Shown here piece after piece: positions 61,754-64,000 of a DNA stretch of 64,000 nucleotides (within the stretch, counting starts at the first letter, position 1; each line of letters opens with the position of its first letter). The notes under the pieces were generated by a model. That model saw only the letters and a list, made by a program, of their open reading frames with translations. It made no database searches and was not told the origin of the DNA. The stretch comes from JAYYPW01 sp036128855 (GTDB lineage Bacteria > Pseudomonadota > Gammaproteobacteria > Comchoanobacterales > Comchoanobacteraceae), in assembly GCA_036128855.1 (NCBI GenBank), contig JAYYPW010000008.1, positions 248,001 to 312,000 on the forward strand. The letters run 5' to 3'. A program made the position numbers and the translations under genes.

Positions 61754-62054
61754 AAATAACTCTCGCGTACAATTATCATCAAACCTAACATAAACCAGTA
61801 AAGCAAACAACGGTTTAATTCCATAGCAAATCAACACCTACATAACTTTTTTAATTTGATCACACCAATAATTTATCTTATAAAGTACGTTTATCAATTT
61901 GCGCCTAAATCAATCTATCATGAGATGAAGCTATTTAGCTAAATAACAAAGCATGTTCAGCTAAAAAACTGAAACAATCAGTAGCATATATCCACTCTAA
62001 GTAGTATTCCAATAGGTTTATTGTTAGAATATATCAAATTAAGAAGGAAATAAC
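61754..62054. other. Divergent intergenic stretch with a small palindrome
   Basis: This is 301 bases between divergent genes. It holds the perfect 14-base palindrome TATTTAGCTAAATA (61932-61945), a possible operator, and a short hairpin (TTCAG...CTGAA) just after it. No gene is supported. Confidence 0.4.
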
Positions 62055-63071
62055 ATGGCTAAGCCAGGCTCAAGTCACCTGTTAAATAGTATAGACAGAG
62101 CACTTTTGACAAAGACCTTACCACAGTTAGAAAAAGAGGCAAGGGACAGAAACACGCAATGGAAGATTAATAATCTAGCAAGTAAGGTTTTTCGATTAGG
62201 CAGAAGACAGGATGAGGCATTACGTGAAGACATAGACGTGGAGAAATACAATTTTCTTTATCAGAAAGGGCGAGAATTAGCACAGGATGAGCTCACTGCA
62301 GTCAATAAGGATTATGCTAATGCAGCACGCAGAGATCTAGATAGTTCAGAATTAAAAAAAGCATACGAAATACAAGAGAGTACAGAGGTATCCATAGAAC
62401 AAAATGATTTTGAATCTAGCTTAGCGGATAAAAAACAACAAACAATCTGGGGAAGAGTAAAGCAACTTTCAGTAAGTTGTGTAAAGACGATAAAATTGCT
62501 ACTGACTAATACATATGTAAAAAAAATTCCCTCATTCCTGAGTTATCTTGCAGTAATGGTTTTATCAGCGCTTTATTTCATAGCAGTTAGACGGGAGGGA
62601 GCAAAGCTTTTACAAACTTATACTACCATCAAGCCATGGGCAGTATATTTATCAACATTCGCTATGGGATATATCGTGGCAGTAATGACTTGGCGTGCGG
62701 GAAACTGGTTGCGAAGGTATATAGGACTACATCAAAACGATACCACTGAATCTAAGAAGACAAAAAAAAGCGAGAACAAGTCAGCATCTATCAATAATCC
62801 AGTCAAGCACTATCACGGTTATATAACCGATATTTTCTATAGTAAGAAAAAAATGAGAGTTTGCATTCCGTTTGGAAAGGAAAAAGTCACAAAGATACTT
62901 AGGTACGCTTATCCAGGTAAAAGAATGGACCAGTCAGGAGAGTATATTGACGCAAACTTTAAAGACTGTGCAACATCAGCAATAGTGAAATTTGAAGATA
63001 AGCAAAGACCAGTCAATATTGATGTCGACACCTCCAAGCGAGAGTATACGGTTTCACTCATGCTGCCGTAA
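62055..63071 (+). CDS. Uncharacterised protein with a central membrane hairpin
   Basis: This is a 338-residue protein. The first 150 residues are charged and helical with no signal peptide (LPQLEKEARDRNTQWK). Two membrane segments lie at about 159-178 and 195-213, followed by a Lys-rich linker and a compact C-terminal part (HYHGYITDIFYSKKKMRVCIPFG to the end). AGAAGGA precedes the ATG. No family is recognised. The next gene has a similar layout, suggesting a related pair. Confidence 0.6.
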   Translation: MAKPGSSHLLNSIDRALLTKTLPQLEKEARDRNTQWKINNLASKVFRLGRRQDEALREDIDVEKYNFLYQKGRELAQDELTAVNKDYANAARRDLDSSELKKAYEIQESTEVSIEQNDFESSLADKKQQTIWGRVKQLSVSCVKTIKLLLTNTYVKKIPSFLSYLAVMVLSALYFIAVRREGAKLLQTYTTIKPWAVYLSTFAMGYIVAVMTWRAGNWLRRYIGLHQNDTTESKKTKKSENKSASINNPVKHYHGYITDIFYSKKKMRVCIPFGKEKVTKILRYAYPGKRMDQSGEYIDANFKDCATSAIVKFEDKQRPVNIDVDTSKREYTVSLMLP

Positions 63072-63241
63072 CCATATTCTAGTTGACCACACTACAGCTT
63101 TAATATTTTGCTATGAAGAGATATCAGTCCCTCAGCTATGCATGCGGTATGCTTAGAGGAATGAACTATAAACTTATTCAATGTATTGCTAGTAGTCTTC
63201 TTGCTATGGTAGTATAACAAAAATTATAAAGTGTAAATGTC

Positions 63242-64000
63242 ATGCGGCCAAAAAACGAAATAATAGATTTTTTAAAAAACAAAATATTTCAGAGCATAAT
63301 GAACCAAGATGAAATACAAAACATCACTTCTATTCTAAACCAAATAAAAAAAGATCTACCAGATATATACTATAGCGTAGAAGATTTTACCATTGAGATC
63401 GCATTTTCAAATTTAGAGAGACTCGGTTTAAACCCGTCCTACCTAGAAGGTATTAGAACATTTTTAGGAAAAAAATCTCGTTTTAAATCAAACGTCATAG
63501 ACTTTCTCAGGGAAAAAGATGAGACAGAAATTGTGAACGCCCTTATACAGCAAAAGGGTAAAGCACAAGCAATACAATTTTTGTCAAGTATTACGCCAGG
63601 AGAGAAAAGTCTTCTTAGTTTTAAAGTAGGCTCCATGAAATTTAACAGGATTGATAAAAGTATAGTTTTAGCGTGCACAGCACCAACCCCTGAAGAAAAA
63701 AATACAAGCTCTAATCCAGAATTGAAAAAATCAACTAGTCAGACTGATCATATACCTTCTAGTAGCAGTAAAAATAAGCAGGAAGTAGAGCAAAAGCACT
63801 ATGATATTAAAAAAACAAACTCTGTCTTCACCCGCTTGAAGAAGCTAGTATTTTTTATGCGTGCAGCATTAGCTATATTTAGTTATGGTGCCTCATTATA
63901 TTTTACTAAAGCATACATATTAACTTTACCTTTTTCACCATTAGTCTGTAATATCGTGCTACATGCTACTGCCTATACAGCAAGCGTGATTGCTTTACAG
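63242..64000 (+). CDS. 5' part of a second helical/membrane protein, cut by the window edge
   Basis: An ATG at 63242 opens a frame that stays open to base 64000 (253 codons visible). Residues 1-130 are charged and helical (MRPKNEIIDFLKNKIFQSIM; EDFTIEIAFSNLERLGLNP). A Ser/Lys/Thr-rich linker runs about 140-190, and hydrophobic segments begin at about 200 (LVFFMRAALAIFSYGASL; PFSPLVCNIVLHATAY). The layout parallels the preceding gene. The end is outside the window. No family is recognised. Confidence 0.6.
   Translation, partial: MRPKNEIIDFLKNKIFQSIMNQDEIQNITSILNQIKKDLPDIYYSVEDFTIEIAFSNLERLGLNPSYLEGIRTFLGKKSRFKSNVIDFLREKDETEIVNALIQQKGKAQAIQFLSSITPGEKSLLSFKVGSMKFNRIDKSIVLACTAPTPEEKNTSSNPELKKSTSQTDHIPSSSSKNKQEVEQKHYDIKKTNSVFTRLKKLVFFMRAALAIFSYGASLYFTKAYILTLPFSPLVCNIVLHATAYTASVIALQ

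Noticed and set aside
61932..61945. TATTTAGCTAAATA palindrome as a defined operator
   Set aside because: Perfect but short and AT-rich; it matches no regulator site I know and is noted only inside the intergenic entry.
1..64000. CRISPR arrays, insertion sequences, prophage or attachment sites
   Set aside because: I saw no regularly spaced repeats, transposase or integrase, and the two tRNA genes have no adjacent integrase or repeated 3' end.

Overview
The window looks like the chromosome of an AT-rich, host-associated gammaproteobacterium. The core genes have gammaproteobacterial context: nadK-recN, tolB-pal-cpoB, prfB-lysS, rplM-rpsI-sspA-sspB, rsmI/lpoA/yraN/dolP, aceEF, mpl and zipA. Several accessory genes are of kinds seen in Legionella/Coxiella-like intracellular bacteria: three kinase-like proteins, an ankyrin protein, a DUF2608 HAD-like secreted protein, an IcmL/DotI-like protein, a rickettsial 17-kDa-antigen-like lipoprotein and an LPD7-like domain. 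I place it near the Legionellales-type lineages by inference and cannot name a genus. Gene packing is tight, with many convergent genes abutting or overlapping (lysS/ygfZ, yraN/lpoA, sspB/dapE, a methyltransferase-like gene/hemF).

Layout. 1-12 kb: a cut-off membrane gene, a DUF2147-like secreted protein, nadK-recN, the Tol-Pal genes, tRNA-Lys, prfB with its programmed +1 frameshift, lysS, ygfZ and a repeat-bearing membrane protein. 12-17 kb: a degenerate methyltransferase-like gene facing the packed operon thrS-xseB-ispA-hemF, then dsbB. 17-28 kb: a protein with an LPD7-like domain, rplM-rpsI-sspA-sspB, dapE, an M50 protease, a BON lipoprotein preceded by an overlapping mini-lipoprotein, yraN, lpoA, rsmI, RNase P RNA and a KefB-type antiporter. 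28-45 kb: aceE-aceF, then about 11 kb of accessory genes before lpd. 45-64 kb: comF, a hydrolase, a Sfp-type phosphopantetheinyl transferase, mpl-DUF2256, an SMR transporter, several unknowns, a ligase-less Pnkp, a ZnuD-like TonB receptor, tRNA-Arg, zipA, an IcmL-like gene, an ELM1-family protein, a GT4 glycosyltransferase and two membrane proteins at the right edge.

The best candidate for an undescribed system is the 32.4-41.0 kb block. Three paralogous kinase-like proteins keep the catalytic HxD..K..N residues and the metal-binding Asp but carry D-x-P in place of DFG. They share a WP-x-x-LTV motif downstream. An ankyrin protein in the same block shares their N-terminal region and is translationally coupled (ATGA) to one of them. 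An antisense promoter with a strong Shine-Dalgarno sequence and an 18-codon ORF lies between two of the kinase genes. The block separates aceEF from lpd, which are commonly adjacent.

Other unusual points are a TGS-less ThrS, an acidic insertion in ribosomal protein S9, a TonB-receptor plug with two LRGP motifs, and a kinase-phosphatase (Pnkp) without its ligase domain. All calls were made by reading the sequence; no database searches were run.
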